A stretch of DNA of 64,000 nt from Symsagittifera roscoffensis (lineage: Eukaryota; Xenacoelomorpha; Acoela; Convolutidae). This document shows, piece by piece, positions 25,538 to 37,521 of the stretch (positions within the stretch are counted from its first letter, which is position 1; every line of letters begins with the position of its first letter). Below the pieces are notes generated by a model. It saw nothing but the letters and a program-made list of their open reading frames with translations. It did not search any database and was not told where the DNA came from. Location: positions 38,697,755 to 38,761,754 of the forward strand of contig NC_087066.1 in assembly GCF_963678635.1 (NCBI RefSeq), in the 5' to 3' direction. The translations under genes were made by a program, and so were the position numbers.

Positions 25538-26635
25538 TGGGTTTGATCATTTTTTTGTTTCATTTAAAAACAAAAAAATTAAATACTCAAAACGTAAGTT
25601 GCAAAATAGTATTAGTTTTGTATAAATTGGTCAGTTTAGGTCAAAAGTTAGTTTAGGACGAAAATTAAATGAAAAAAAAAATTAAAAACAGTGTTTAGTT
25701 CAAACATTTACTTAAAAAGATCAACAATCGACATATGAAGTTTCTGTTTTTTTTCTTAAATGAACTTGCGTTTTTCCCATGATAATTTACCATAAGTTGC
25801 CCTTGATTAATCTTCTTTGAAAAAAATGAAAAGTAACTCAATGTATAAAATTGGTGATATGGAATCGATGATTTTCTGCATTATTTGGCTGACGTTAAGA
25901 ATGCTAGTCGATTGAATTAACCTAAGTTACTAGCTTTTAATTGCGCTGACTTCGGAGGGTTTTGTGGAGTCCATTTACTCCTGAAAGGTATCTGCGATAA
26001 TTTTTCATGTTGTTTTTGTTAATTTAATTGATTAACAAGAATTAAATCTGGGCGTGACCCCAATCGAACGGCTAACTTATAAGTTTACCTTCTCATCTTC
26101 TAAAGCTACGGGCAAGAGCATAGATAAAATTACTAATTTTAAACGATTTGGATTTTCTCTTCTCGTGCTCTGAAAGTTTGGTGTAATTTTTTGCCTCCTG
26201 AAATGTATCTGTGGTAGTTTTCGATGATAATTTTGTTAATTTAATTGATTAACAAAAGTAAGATCTGGGCGTCAGCCCACACGAAAGTCTAACTTAAAAA
26301 TTTACCTTCTCATCTATTAAAGCGACAGACAAAAGTATAGGTAAAAATTACTAATTGCAAATGGTTTGGATATTCTCTCTTCGGTCTCACTTCACAGGAG
26401 TGATAAATGGCACAACTTGTTGACGGTGGCTGTGTTGTTGTTCTATCTTATCTGCGTTATAATCCTTGTTGCTCTCCTTGACTTTTTTGTTAAATTGAAT
26501 GGGGCGTACAGACTTCTTTCTTTTTGTGAGCTCTCGGTTTCCTTAATTGCCTTGCAGTTTCCGTTTTAGGGCATGCGTTTTTTATATGAAGGGAATTCAT
26601 TAATAATAATCCCTCAATGTCATTGCTTCTGTCAA

Positions 26636-26890
26636 TTAATTACCTTCTAAAAACACTCTGACATGCTGTGTTTCTGGTGTATCATCTTGTTGATGATATT
26701 TTATCCGCGCGGTAAGACTTTGGCACGTTTGCCCAATACAAGTTGCATTACATCCACTACGTTTTATTTCAAAATCCAATTGAAATTTCAGGTTGTAAGC
26801 AAAACATAACTTAAGCGACGGCAAACTAATTTTTGATTTACGCGTTGGGGAAATCACTAAAAATGGGTTTGATCTTTTTTTTTGGTTCAT
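26636..26890 (-). pseudogene. PLE GIY-YIG fragment, tandem unit 2
   Basis: An 84-codon minus frame with the same endonuclease centre as unit 1, including the Tyr-to-Cys change, plus a few more N-terminal residues. The shared change shows the units arose by duplication of one already mutated copy. Confidence 0.7.
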
Positions 26891-27983
26891 TTAAAAACAA
26901 AAAAATTAAATAGTCAAAACGTAAGTTGCAAAATAGTTTTAGTTTTGTATAAACCGGTCAGTTTAGGTCAAAAGTTAGTTTAGGACGAAAAATAAATGAA
27001 AAAAATAGCATTAAAAACAGTGTTTAGTTCAAACATTTAATTAAAATGATCAACAATTGACATATGAACTTTGTTTTTTTTTTTCTTAAATGAACTTGCA
27101 TTTTTCCCATGATAATTTACAATAAGTTGCCCTTGATTAATCTTCTTTGAAAAAAATGAAAAGTAACTCATTGTATAAAATTGGTGATATGGAATCGATG
27201 ATTTTCTGCATTATTTGGCTGACGTTAAGAATGCTAGTCGATTGAATTAACCTAAGTTACTAGCTTTTAATTGCGCTGACTTCGGAAGGTTTGGTGGAGT
27301 CCATTCACTCCTGAAAGGTATCTGCGATAATTTTTCATGTTGTTTTTGTTAATTTAATTGATTAACAAGAATTAAAGATTAACATGAATTAAGTCTGGGC
27401 GTGACCCCAAACGAACGACTAACTTATAAATTTACCTACTTATCTACTAAATCTACGGGCAAGAGCATAGATAAAATTACTAATTTCAAACGATTTGGAT
27501 TTTCTCTTCTCGTGCTCTGAAAGTTTGGTGTAATTTTTTGCCTCCTGAAAAGTATCTGCGGTAGTTTTCGATGATAATTTTGTTATTTTAATTGATTAAC
27601 AAAAGTAAGATCTGGGCGTCAGCCCACACGAAAGTCTAACTTATAAATATACCTTCTCATCTATTGAAGCGACAGGCAAGAGTATAGGTAAAAATTACTA
27701 ATTGCAAATGATTTGGATATTCTCTCTTCGGTCTCACTTCACAGAAGTGATAAATGGCACAACCTGTTGACGGTGGCTGTGTTGTTGTTCTATCTTATCT
27801 GCGTTATAATCCTTGTTGCTCTCCTTGACTTTTTTTGTTAAATTGAATGAGGCGTTCAGACTACTTTCTTTTTGTGACCTCTCGGTTTCCTTAATTGCCT
27901 TGCAGTTTCCGTTTTAGGGCTTGCGTTTTTTATATGAAGGGAATTCATTAATAATAATCCCTCAATGTCATTGCTTCTGTCAG

Positions 27984-28247
27984 TTAATTGCCTTCTAAAA
28001 CCACTCTGACATGCTGTGTTTCTGGTGTATCATCTTGTTGATGATATTTTTTCCGTGCGGTAAGACTTTGGCACGTTTGCCCAATACAAGTTGCATTACA
28101 TCCACTACGTTTTATTTCAAAATCCAATTGAAATTTCAGGTTGTAATCAAAACATAACTTAAGCGACGGCAAACTAATTTTTGATTTACGCGTTGGGGAA
28201 ATCACTAACAATGGTTTTGATCTTTTTTTTGGTTCATTTAAAAACAA
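27984..28247 (-). pseudogene. PLE GIY-YIG fragment, tandem unit 3
   Basis: An 87-codon minus frame, again with the ATCIGQT block and the DDTPETQHV block. It differs from units 1 and 2 at a few residues (for example ARKKYH for ARIKYH). Confidence 0.7.
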
Positions 28248-28879
28248 AAAAATTAAATAGTCAAAACGTAAGTTGCAAAATAGTATTAGTTTTGTATAAA
28301 TTGGTCAGTTCAGGTCAAAAATTAGTTTAGGACGAAAAATAAATGAAAAAAATAGCAATAAAAACAGTGTTTAGTTCAAACATTTATTTAAAAAGATCAA
28401 CAATTGACATATGAAGTTTCTGTTTTTTTTTCTTAAATGAACATGCGTTTTTCCCATGATAATTTACCATAAGTTGCCCTTGATTGATCTTCTTTGAAAA
28501 AAATGAAAAGTAACTCTTAGTATTGATCGTCGCGGGTTTTTATGTTAGTATATCCTAAAAATTAAGTTAATCATCTTTCATATTCTTACTGTTTGTTCAA
28601 AAAACAAGTTTTCAATAAGCCTTGTCTGTTAAATTTTTCTACGAAGTATAATTTTTGGGGTCTGGTATTTGAGTCGATATGTTAGTTTTCGTATTGATTT
28701 TTGAGAAGGCAACATTCGTTTTATTCCTAAATTGGCAGATCAGTATCCAATCAAAACATTTGTATATTCATTATTTTAAATTTCAAATTTAAGTCAGACG
28801 ACGAATCAAATTTAGCACAATCGCGGCAGATTTTTATGGACCGTTGTTGTGAAATCAGTTTTAGTCAAAAGTACGGTCG

Positions 28880-29185
28880 GAAGATGACTGATAACTAGCG
28901 AGTTCATGATTAATAGTCGAGTTTTGTTGGGTTTTCTGATTGATTGCTGTGTTTAAGAGCCGCAGGCCGTTTGATCTTTTAAGAATCATTTTAATTTCCT
29001 CGTGAAACGATAGAAATTGGTTTAATATTACTCCGAGGCATTTGCCATTGCTTTTTTCTTCAATGATGTTTTGGTCTTATGTAATTAAAAGTTTGTTTTT
29101 TCAAGGATTGGTTTGTTAAAGTCGTTGATATACAGATTAAAATCTGGGCTCCCAAACCGGTTACCCGTGAGACAGCTGGGTGCAG
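28880..29185 (-). pseudogene. RT fragment of a decayed APE-type (CR1/jockey-like) non-LTR element
   Basis: Read on the minus strand, 29185-29110 gives SPDFNLYINDF, matching RT motif B of jockey/CR1-type elements (usually GPLLF-LYINDL). Lower coordinates give KCLGVILNQFLSFHEEIK, matching the post-RT block (usually YLGV-LD-LSF). The catalytic motif C (ADD) that belongs between them is missing, so an internal deletion removed it. Confidence 0.6.
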
Positions 29186-30017
29186 TGAAACGCAATCTGA
29201 TTCTTTGTTGTTGTCATGTATTTTCTGTCATCGGTTGCTGGGGAAAGAATTGCATTCACAGAGAAATTAGATATGGAAATTTGTTTTGTAGAAACTTATG
29301 ATTATTTGAATCAAATGCTTTGGAAAGAACTGATAATGAGCATGCAACACATTCACTGCTCTCAAATGATTTTCTGACAAATTCGTTTTTGAGTAAATTG
29401 CATCAATTGATGAATAAGAGACTCTGAAACTAAATTGGGTGTTGCTTAAAAAGTTTTGTTTGCAATAAAAGATATTCATTTATTTGTTTGTTAAGAAGTT
29501 TTTTTTTAAAAAAATTGAAAAAATTACTGTTATTGAGAATGTCCTGTAGTTTTCTGGTAGTTCTTGAGCGTCTTTCTACGAGACTGGTGTGACAATGATC
29601 TTTTTAAGCTTATCGAGAAAGATACTTTCTATTAGATATTCATTGAAAAGGAAAAAATATATGCGTATATTTCATTGCAACTGTCTTTAAATTCCCATGC
29701 TGAAATGTTCTAGGGCCCCGGTGGTTTTATAGATATTAATTTCAACAATTTTAACTTGAACTAAGCCCTGGTAAAGAATCTGAATAAAAACTCATTTTTC
29801 TTATTTAAATTCAAATCGTACAGTGGTCTGGGTTGTCGTAACGATATAAAAAACAGCCTAAAAATGTAAATTTAGAGTTAAATCTAATTGTAATTGTTTC
29901 ACCGAGGGATTTTTGTAGAAAGGAATCATGATTTGCCGATTTTTTTTTTATTTTTTAGCTGAAAGTTTGCAATGTGAATTGAAAATTGGTTTTCGGGTAT
30001 TATATTTTTGAAAATTT

Positions 30018-30380
30018 TTACATTGTTGTTGGTGAAAATGTTTTTCTTTGACTCGGGGTCGTTTTGGCTGTGAAATTTTTCCCAGTTGATTCTAGACAGG
30101 TTTGATTTTTATTCTTTTTCAGATAAATTTTTTTAGCCAAGATTTTGCGTTTATTTGGTATACTTTTTGCGGGAAGCCTTAAATCAGTAATACAAATTAT
30201 GGCTAGGTGGTCTGTTTTGATGGATTGCCAGAATTCTACTGTCTTATTTGATTGCTGGTTTAAAGATAGGTCGCTTATAACAGAATCGATAAGGGTTTTA
30301 AAATGGGTGGGTGCTGTCTTTTGTAGCGTCAAGATTGTAAGGAACAAGTATTGTATCAAGGGATACGTTCTCGTCTGCAT
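30018..30380 (-). pseudogene. APE-type endonuclease fragment of the same non-LTR element
   Basis: A 120-codon minus frame with TLIDSVISDLSL and, about 30 residues on, a TDHLAI block. In the exonuclease-endonuclease-phosphatase family the C-terminal motif is SDH(L/N), preceded by an ID-I/F block, so this matches the end of an APE-type endonuclease. Order on the minus strand (endonuclease at 30.3 kb, RT at 29.1 kb) is right for ORF2 of a CR1/jockey-type element. Confidence 0.55.
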
Positions 30381-30599
30381 GAAGGTATTTTCTCAAATTG
30401 TATTCACCCCTTAAAACTAAATTGAAATTGTAGGACTGCGAATAGTCAATAGATATAGCAAATTCATCAAGTATTTCAGTGTTATTTGTTTTGCACGGAC
30501 TTTATGATATAATCAAAAGCGTTTTTCGATATGTTTTTTCAAAAGTAGTTTTGATTTTAACACAGATGCTATCGTGTTTTTTATGAAGAGTGTTTAGAT

Positions 30600-32859
30600 C
30601 TTTCCGTATTTTTGGGATGATTGTTTTAGGTATTAGGAGCATAACCCCACCACTTTTCAATTTTTGCTGGCTTCCGCAGATCTATTGCATCGTAAAGCAG
30701 TATATTTTGTGCTATCAAGCGTCCACAGAAATTGGTTATTTGACCAATTGCACCAAATTTCCGATAGCCGAAAAATCTGTTTTCGCCAATTGTGTGAATT
30801 GTTTTCAGATCTGAATTTTTGCTTGCTAAACTTCCTAATTTCAAATGTAGGTCTTTCATGTTGTTTTTGCAGTTCACTAGATTTTTTGTGATGCTATTCT
30901 AAGTAATTGTTGGACACGGATTAGGGCAAATATCACTTGATTGAAGAATTAGATTTCAGAGAGAAAAACGCTGTAAAAAACAATGGATGTTGGATTTAAA
31001 ACTTTATGAAATTTTTAAATAATAGTTTCACATCGCGCGCTTGACACGCACTAGTTTATAAAAAAAACTAGAGTAATTGCTCATTTTCATGTGAAATGAT
31101 CATAGAGATGCCTTTTAGGACTAAGAACAGATTCAATTTATTAAAAGTTAAATGCCAGACTTAAAAAGGAATCATTTGTACTAGTATCGATAATGGCCCT
31201 GCACATGATTATATGGTGATTTAACTGGCGATATTTTGGGCGATATTTGGGTTTTGATGATATTGGGCGATATTTAGCTAATTGGGCGAATGCAATTGGG
31301 CAAAAAGGAGGCACAATTATTAGGATTATCATTAGGATTAGTTTTTTTCCAATATAGAAAGCTCCAGTTATTGATATTTCTAATCATAGCATTGAGTTTG
31401 AGTAATTGAAAAACTGGTTTTTTTACTATGTTAAAAATCGTTTTCGATGTCTCTTTAGAACTCAACCTCGGAACTTGCCTTCTCATTATTTAAGATTTGA
31501 AGTGTCTTGCACAATACAAACATTTTAGGCGTTAATTTAATCGTAATATTATCAATCAGTTTCTGGTGTTTGATTGCAAACTCATTCACATTATCATAAT
31601 TTGACTTCAGGGTGGAATTAGTGCCGTCTCGGATTTAAACCCATATAAATGTTGTTGCGGATTATATACTCCATACTTTTGTTTTCTCTTCAACACTTTG
31701 CCCTCTCTAAAAATGTTCCTAACCTCCGTTCTTATTTGAGCCACAAAACTGGATCCCAAAATTAAATTTTTGGAGTCCTTGCTGATTTTTAAGGATTCAA
31801 ACTCACAAATCTTGGCGTTGGCAACCTAGCTACTTTTTTCAGTTGCACTATTCCACTCATACTCGATAGACATCCCGTTGTTAATATTACTTGAACGATT
31901 TTTCTTGTAATCTTCTCTTTGGTCACAAAGATCATAATTAAATTTGTAAAAGGCTGGCTTGCTTAACTTAATAAATTCCTCAAAAACTAGTTTTCTGCTG
32001 GACTCATTAATTTCAACAATTAAAAATTCATTTTATGGCGAATTTGATTGGAGCAGGCCAATGTGTTTTTATTTTTAAAACGGGGTCATTTTTTTTACAA
32101 TTCAATAAAATTTATTTTCCTAATTATAAATTGAGTAATTTTAATAAGGAAATATGATATTATTTTTCGAACGGGCTCAATTTCAATGCTTTGTTGGCGA
32201 AAATTTTTTCTGTTTTCAAACCTAAATTTCAACCAAAACTGACTTAAATTGATGAATAACTTTTTTAGGCACTTTGGTTTTCAGACTCTTTTGATTTGAG
32301 TAAGCGAAATTTTTTGGTTTTTTAAACGGTCTAAATTTATATTCATATATTCACAATTCAACCATATTTTCTTTTCTTGGTTAGGAATCAAGTAAGTTCA
32401 ATCGGAGATTGCGTTTAAATGATCACAATTTGTAAACGGGCTCAATTTCAAAAGTTCAATATTAAATCAGAGTTAAATCAGGTAATTCCGCATATTTATA
32501 TTTAAAGAATTATTTGATATTTTGAGGGGCTCAATTATATTTATATTTCATTTAATTTTTGATTTTTAACTTTTCGATTCCGAAAAAGAGGTCAATTTTA
32601 CAAAAGCGTTCACTTGAATTGATCGACTTTTACTTGTTTTTGTTGCTTATTGTGATGTGTTTTGCGTCAAGAAGGATTTGATCAGAATTCTTCCTTGACT
32701 AGTGTGACGAGCAAGCAAAATATCTATCATATTTGATTTAGGATCTTTTCCTTTGTTTTTTTTTCACATCTTTGATGTCCAGAATGCTATTTAGTAATTT
32801 TTTTTAGGTTTCCTGATTACTTTTAACTGCTTCTTCAATTTTTTTTTAAAAATTGAGAC
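30600..32859. other. AT-rich stretch, no gene supported
   Basis: Minus-strand sequence to about 30880 may be the 5' part of the decayed APE-type element, but no motif confirms it. Three copies of GGGCGATATTT lie at about 31220-31275. The rest is AT-rich with no recognisable feature. Confidence 0.4.
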
Positions 32860-33098
32860 CCATCCATGAGCTCACTATATTGCATATTACTAAGTTGCTT
32901 TGAGCGGTTCGTTAGATATTCTCTAAGTAGTAGCGATTTTGTCGACCCGATAATTTGAGAACCACATTGAACTGGCTCTGGTAGAAACGGATAAAAGCAC
33001 GTTAAGCTCTATTTAGACGCTAATCAGTCGTTTTATAATTTAGCTTTACTTTCCATCAAGATGTACTTCCGGGCGAATTTTACAGTTATTCTAGTTTC
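32860..33098 (+). repeat. LTR-like right end related to the gypsy-2 LTR candidate
   Basis: Shares the blocks TGAGACCCA-CCATGAGCTCACTAT, AGCTCTRTTTAGACG and CTTCCGGGCGAATKTTACA with 49760-49991, in the same order. It stops at the same TTACA end, supporting that end as an LTR boundary. Confidence 0.5.
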
Positions 33099-33389
33099 TG
33101 GTACATCAAAACAATTATCGATTGTTACATAAACAATATTCTTTTTGTCCTGGAGGGGTGCGCAATTATGGAATTTTGAAATGGTTTCAGAATCAGTTTG
33201 CTATACATTTTGCCAGTAATATCCTAATGTTGGTTTTTTCTCAGCTTTCAAATGCAAAAAAGCAAGTTGACCGTTCTCAAAAGCTTCCTCTATAACTTAT
33301 TTTTATGAGCCCTTCGTAATCAACTTTTTAGTTTTTCTTTTATTCGTTCGTTTTTCTGATACAGTAAATTTTCAGTTGAGTAAACTGTT

Positions 33390-34255
33390 TTTTTTTTTGT
33401 GCCATTCGACCAAAAGAACGTCAAAAAATTTTCGCTAAAAAGAATTTCACTCAAAAATGTTTCTATCGTACGAAATAGCAATTCTGACTCTTAACTTTCT
33501 TAATCGATGATGTGGACAAATTGAGAAGATTCAGTTTGGTTTGACAAACTTAATTTTAAAAGTTTGTTCGAAAAGAAAGATTCGTAATATTCCTATCTCT
33601 TGCAACCACTGAAAAGTCTCGAAAATCGGAACAACGATGTTCGCTGATCAGAACAGCAGATAGAGAGTTTCGATACAACAAAATTAGAAAACTGACTGAA
33701 AGTTAGATTTCCAAAACAAGACGCTACAGTTACAATCGTTGCAGAGCAAGTCCTATGAAACAGGAAGGCTAAAGGGAGAAATTACACGCCTTCCCGAACG
33801 TGAAGGAGAAGCTTCTCTAGGAGGATTCGGGAAGCCGGAGAGGTCTAGGTTCACGCTATGGCCTTTTTTTTATAATAACATCATGTTGAATTTTAGATAT
33901 CAGAAGCTAGTGGTTAAGAGAGAGGCTCGTTCCATCTCCGATAGACATGATGATTTTTTCTCTACTGAAGAAAAAACAACAGTTAATACAAAATTAATAA
34001 AAATTATGTAGTAGCTCCAATTTTAGGGGTGATTCGTGGTCTTGAGATGCTGAGACCCAGCCATGAGATCACTATTTTGCATATAAAGTGCGCGGATTGG
34101 TAGATAGCCACTAAATATTAACGAATTTGTCGACTCGATATTATGAGAACCACACTGCACTGGCTATGGTAGAGACCGTTAAAAGCACGTGAAGCTCTAT
34201 TTAGACGCCAGCCAGTCGTTTATCAATCTAGCATTACTTCTGGACGACTGTAGCA
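33390..34255 (+). repeat. Solo LTR-like copy related to the gypsy-2 LTR candidate
   Basis: From about 33720 to 34255 the block order matches 49420-49991: a CCTTCC...CCGGAGAGG hairpin region at 33789-33842, then TCCATCTCCGATAGACATGATGA, then TGAGACCCAGCCATGAG, then AGCTCTATTTAGACGCCAGC. The left edge is unclear; CATTCGACCA at 33405 may match CATTCGACCAG at 49084. It is diverged and sits apart from any gypsy-2 internal sequence, as a solo LTR would. Confidence 0.5.
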
Positions 34256-34279
34256 ATTTTTATAGTTACTGTTACATAT

Positions 34280-34645
34280 TTGCCCTTGATGGCTTTGTTG
34301 GCTTATTGTCCATTTCCCCTTGATGGCTTTGTTGGCTTATTGTTGGCTTTTCACGATGTTCAATTCCAAAAAATCATTTTCATTGTATTGTTGGCTTTTC
34401 ACGATGTTCAATTCCGAAAAGTCAAATTCGCCGTTCTCGATAGCTTTCTCTACAGTATATACAAAAAACGTATGCAATGAGATTACCCTAAGAACTGTGT
34501 TTGTCGACATCTTTTTTACTACCTGAGATGCCGCACGGTTTCTATTGCTTATTAAAGCTCTTTTTGAACACCATCCGATTCAAGCATGAAGTTTTTGTAC
34601 TTGTAGTTATTCGACTTTGTTTTTAAGTGTTTTTAAAAAAATTTC
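34280..34645 (+). repeat. Dispersed repeat family U, diverged copy
   Basis: Blocks such as TGTTGGCTTTTCACGATGTTC, GCCGTTCTCGATAGCTTTCTC and a TTTGAACACCATCCGATTCAAGCATG segment match the family at 21560 and 23930. A short internal duplication of TGATGGCTTTGTTGGCTTATTGT occurs at about 34288-34343. A weaker copy lies at 33150-33370. Confidence 0.45.
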
Positions 34646-34651
34646 TTGCTG

Positions 34652-36453
34652 ATTTACAAAATTCCCGCTAACCGCTTGTCATGGGTTAGTGTGGTCCCCT
34701 GAAGTCCAGTCAATATTTTTTTTACTTTTAAGCTGCGTCAAGATGAGGAAAAATAACAAAGAGTGTACAATAAAGATGAATTGGATTGGATGTAATTGTT
34801 TTTCTAGTTAGTATTATATCAGCTGTAAAAAATATTTTTCTTAGCGACTCTAAGAAAACTTTATGGTTTCAATTTTCTTGATGCTTTGATGTAAAATCCG
34901 TTAAAAAAACAACAATAGGCGATGATTTAGCTCAAAACATTTATGTTAATACAGCCATCCCAAATGACCGAGTACTAAAGAGAGTACCAAACGAATCGCG
35001 TGTTCCTTTGGAGGAAAGTCTGTCGGACAAAATAAATGACATCTTCTACAAAGTAGAAGATGTTACAAAATAGCTAATTTTTTAACTTCGTTTTTTTTTT
35101 TTTTGGAGCAACCGAAAAAAGAGTGGATGCAAACAGACCACAAGCATGAGCTCTTTGTAAATAAAAAGTTCGAGCAAATGTCGTGTCATTTCTAAAACTC
35201 CTAAAACAAAATTGCTCCTTTTTCGACTGATAACTATCAAAAAAATGTTGTCTAAACACCCTCAGCGAGCCAAAATTGCAGCTCCAAATCCAACAAGATA
35301 ACCTCCTTTCGATAGGATCAGCAGCAGCTGCAGGTGCGGATAGAATAATTCCTCAAAATTTTTGAAGATCTTGTCAGTAAATTGAATGGCAGTTCAGGAC
35401 TTAAATTTCTGAAATCGCTTACTAAGCTGATAAACCTCATTGAAGATGGCAAAATACCCGAACCCCTAAGACTTTTATTTTTTGGCGCAAAGCTTATTGC
35501 CCTCAAAAAGATAGACGGAGGGTTGAGACCGATTGCCATAGGCAATACGCTGAGACGTATCGCGTCTAAATGCGCTGGAAGCAAGGACCTCTCCGAGCGA
35601 CAAAATTTTATCGGAAACGTACAGGTAGGATGCGGTACCAAACTAGGAGCAGAAACAGCTGCGCACTCGTATCGAATCCTAATTGAACGCGACGACAATC
35701 GAAAATGCACTGGTTTTTTAAAACTAGATTTTAAGAATGCCTTTAACTCTCTAAATAGAGAAACAATGCTGAATCATGTTTATTCAAATCGCCCTGAAAG
35801 GTATAATTACACCCATTGTGCGTCTGGTAAACCTAGTTACCTTTTTTACGGAAGCTCTGTCATAATGTCAGAAGACGGAACTCAGCAAGGTGATCCTGAA
35901 GCCCCACCCCTTTTTGCGGAAACAATTCATACACTAGTCAAACAGTTGGAGTCGAAAATTAACATCTGATATTTAGATGATGAAAAATTAGTCGACGACT
36001 ATAGGGTAGTACTCCGGGACCTTAAAAACAATCTGAAATTGGAAAAAATTTACGGCCTGAGCTTGAACACTGAGAAATGCGAACTTTTTTTTTGGGACCG
36101 ACTACTAGGTCACAGTATAATTCAATTTTAACACAACTTTGAAAAATATGCCCCGAAATAAAAATAAAAACAAACTACTCATTTTAGAATCTGCAATCGG
36201 CAAACTTTGCCAAAAACAATTGCTCAACAAGAAAATTAAGGAGCTTGAAAAAATATTGGATGTCATTAACAAACTAGATGCTCATTATGGTTTTTACTAC
36301 CTGAAAAATTGCTTCAGCATGCCAAAACTCCTAAATTTTTTGCGTACGATCCCTTGTTTTTTGTAAAATGATTTTTTGGAACGCTACGACAAATTACTAA
36401 GAAGTTCGTTATGCAGGGTCACTATTGTGAAAATGGATGATAACCAGTTTTTA
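34652..36453 (+). mobile_element. REL-endo non-LTR element, copy A (truncated at both internal and 3' parts)
   Basis: The start (TGCTGATTTACAAAATTCCC) matches copy B at 36796. A decayed PHD region lies at about 34742-34900, then RT. Copy A lacks about 170 bases of the N-terminal part relative to B and ends abruptly near 36453, where B continues to the endonuclease. Similarity to B is roughly 85% outside one block, but about 670 bp (35406-36080) look identical. Confidence 0.75.
35382..36366 (+). pseudogene. RT fragment of copy A
   Basis: Frame 35382-35969 carries GGLRPIAIGNTLRR, then motif A LKLDFKNAFNSLNRE and motif B QQGDPEAPPLFAE. A TGA at 35967 comes right before YLDD (motif C), after which the frame goes on as DEKLVDDYRVVL. 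The 36139-36366 frame has the thumb-like HYGFYYLKNCFSMP. These motifs place it with REL-endo non-LTR elements. It is dead: a stop in the active-site motif, frameshifts and no endonuclease. Confidence 0.75.
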
Positions 36454-36795
36454 ATATGTTTTATTTTTTGACCAATTTTTTTCTTCATAACCTTGGCAAC
36501 TTGATAGAAAATAGAGCTGTTTTGTTGGCTGTTAGTGTTACCCAAAGTGTTGTGATAAATTTATTAAAAAGATTTGTTATTTTTGATGTTTGCGCCTGTT
36601 TGTGGAGCGCACTCTGAGGGATTTTAGAGACAGGTCTGTCAAGTGGCTTTCTGTGGGGAGGTGGGAAACTGGAACTGGCTTGAAGAGTCTGGTGGTGCAC
36701 CGCTGGACCTACTGAGCTCGGGTGAGATTGTTTCTTGTTTTTGATTTTTATAATTTGATTTTAAAATTTAATTTAATTGTCTTTTATTTTTTTTA
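36454..36795 (+). other. Spacer upstream of copy B, possible 5' untranslated sequence
   Basis: Contains GATAAATTTATTAAA and GGGATTTTAGAGAC followed by TC(T/G)TCAAGT-like sequence. The same blocks recur at 40046-40165 just ahead of the SGNH-bearing element. It therefore looks like a shared 5' leader of this element family. A T-rich run ending in TTTTTTTTAG precedes copy B at 36796 and resembles a splice acceptor. Confidence 0.4.
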
Positions 36796-36897
36796 GTTGC
36801 TGATTTATAAAATTCCCACTAACCGCTTATCATGGGTTAGTTCAGTCCCCTAAAGTCCCGTCAAAATCCTATTTTTTACCTTTATGCTGCGTCAAGA

Positions 36898-37075
36898 TGA
36901 GGAAAAACAAAAAGGAATGTACAAGCAAAGATTGCTTAAAACCTTCAGGACTGATAAATTGGATTAGATGTGATTGTTGTTCTAGTTGGTATCATATCAG
37001 TTGTGTAAATATTTCTCTTAGCGACTCTAAGAAAACCCAATAGTTTCAGTGGTCTTTATGCATTGATGTAAAATC
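36898..37075 (+). pseudogene. PHD-type zinc finger at the N-terminus of copy B
   Basis: From ATG 36898: Cys pair C-x4-C, then CDCCSSWYHISC with a Cys pair, His and Cys, then after a TAG the W-x2-C end. This is the C4HC3 order of a PHD finger, a fold that usually reads histone-tail modifications. In an element this could steer target choice; that is inference. The TAG and missing last Cys show it is no longer functional. Confidence 0.6.
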
Positions 37076-37521
37076 TGTTAATAGAGCAACAATAGGTAAT
37101 GATTTAGTGCTAGACAATTATATTAATACAGCCATCTCAAATGTCCGAGTACTCAAAAGAGTACCAAAAGACTCGCGTGTTCCCTTGGCGTAACGTCTGT
37201 CGGACAAATAAATGACATCGCCTACAATGTAGAAGATGTTACAAAATGGCTAATTTTTTTAACGTCGTTCTTGTTTTTGTTGGAGCAACCGAAAAGAAGT
37301 GGACGCAAATAGACCACAAGCATGAGCTCTTTGGTAAATAAAAAAATTCGAGCACATGACGTGTCACTTCCAAAACCCCATCCCCAAGTTTCAAGCCCGC
37401 CTCTGAGCAGAGAATAAAGTTAATAAGTAGTAAGCTCGATGAAGGAAATGTAAAGGGAGAAATAAGGCTTGCAGCTTCGGATGACAAAATTTCTCCTTTT
37501 TCAACTGATAACTATCAAAAA

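Larger units (their letters stand above)
24511..28516 (-). repeat. Tandem array: three 1.33 kb units each with a PLE GIY-YIG end
   Basis: The landmark AAAATTGGTGATATGGAATCGATG recurs with its first bases at about 24511, 25840 and 27170, giving periods of 1329 and 1330 bp; the third unit ends near 28516. Units are nearly identical over their length. Each holds two internal ~215 bp sub-repeats (TTTACCTTCTCATCTA blocks at about 24757 and 24975 in unit 1) and then a minus-strand GIY-YIG fragment. PLEs are known to occur as tandem, 5'-truncated copies, which fits this array. Confidence 0.8.

Noticed and set aside
25037-26569. Two similar plus-strand frames of 67-68 codons with a hydrophobic run
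   Set aside because: They are duplicated only because the 1.33 kb unit is; they lie next to the minus-strand PLE fragment and have no codon bias.
24511-28516. Hammerhead motif in the tandem PLE units
   Set aside because: A GATGAGAAGG-like string is present on the minus strand but no CUGANGA plus GAAA core could be placed.
29113-29301. Plus-strand 62-codon frame
   Set aside because: The minus strand here reads as RT motif B of a non-LTR element.
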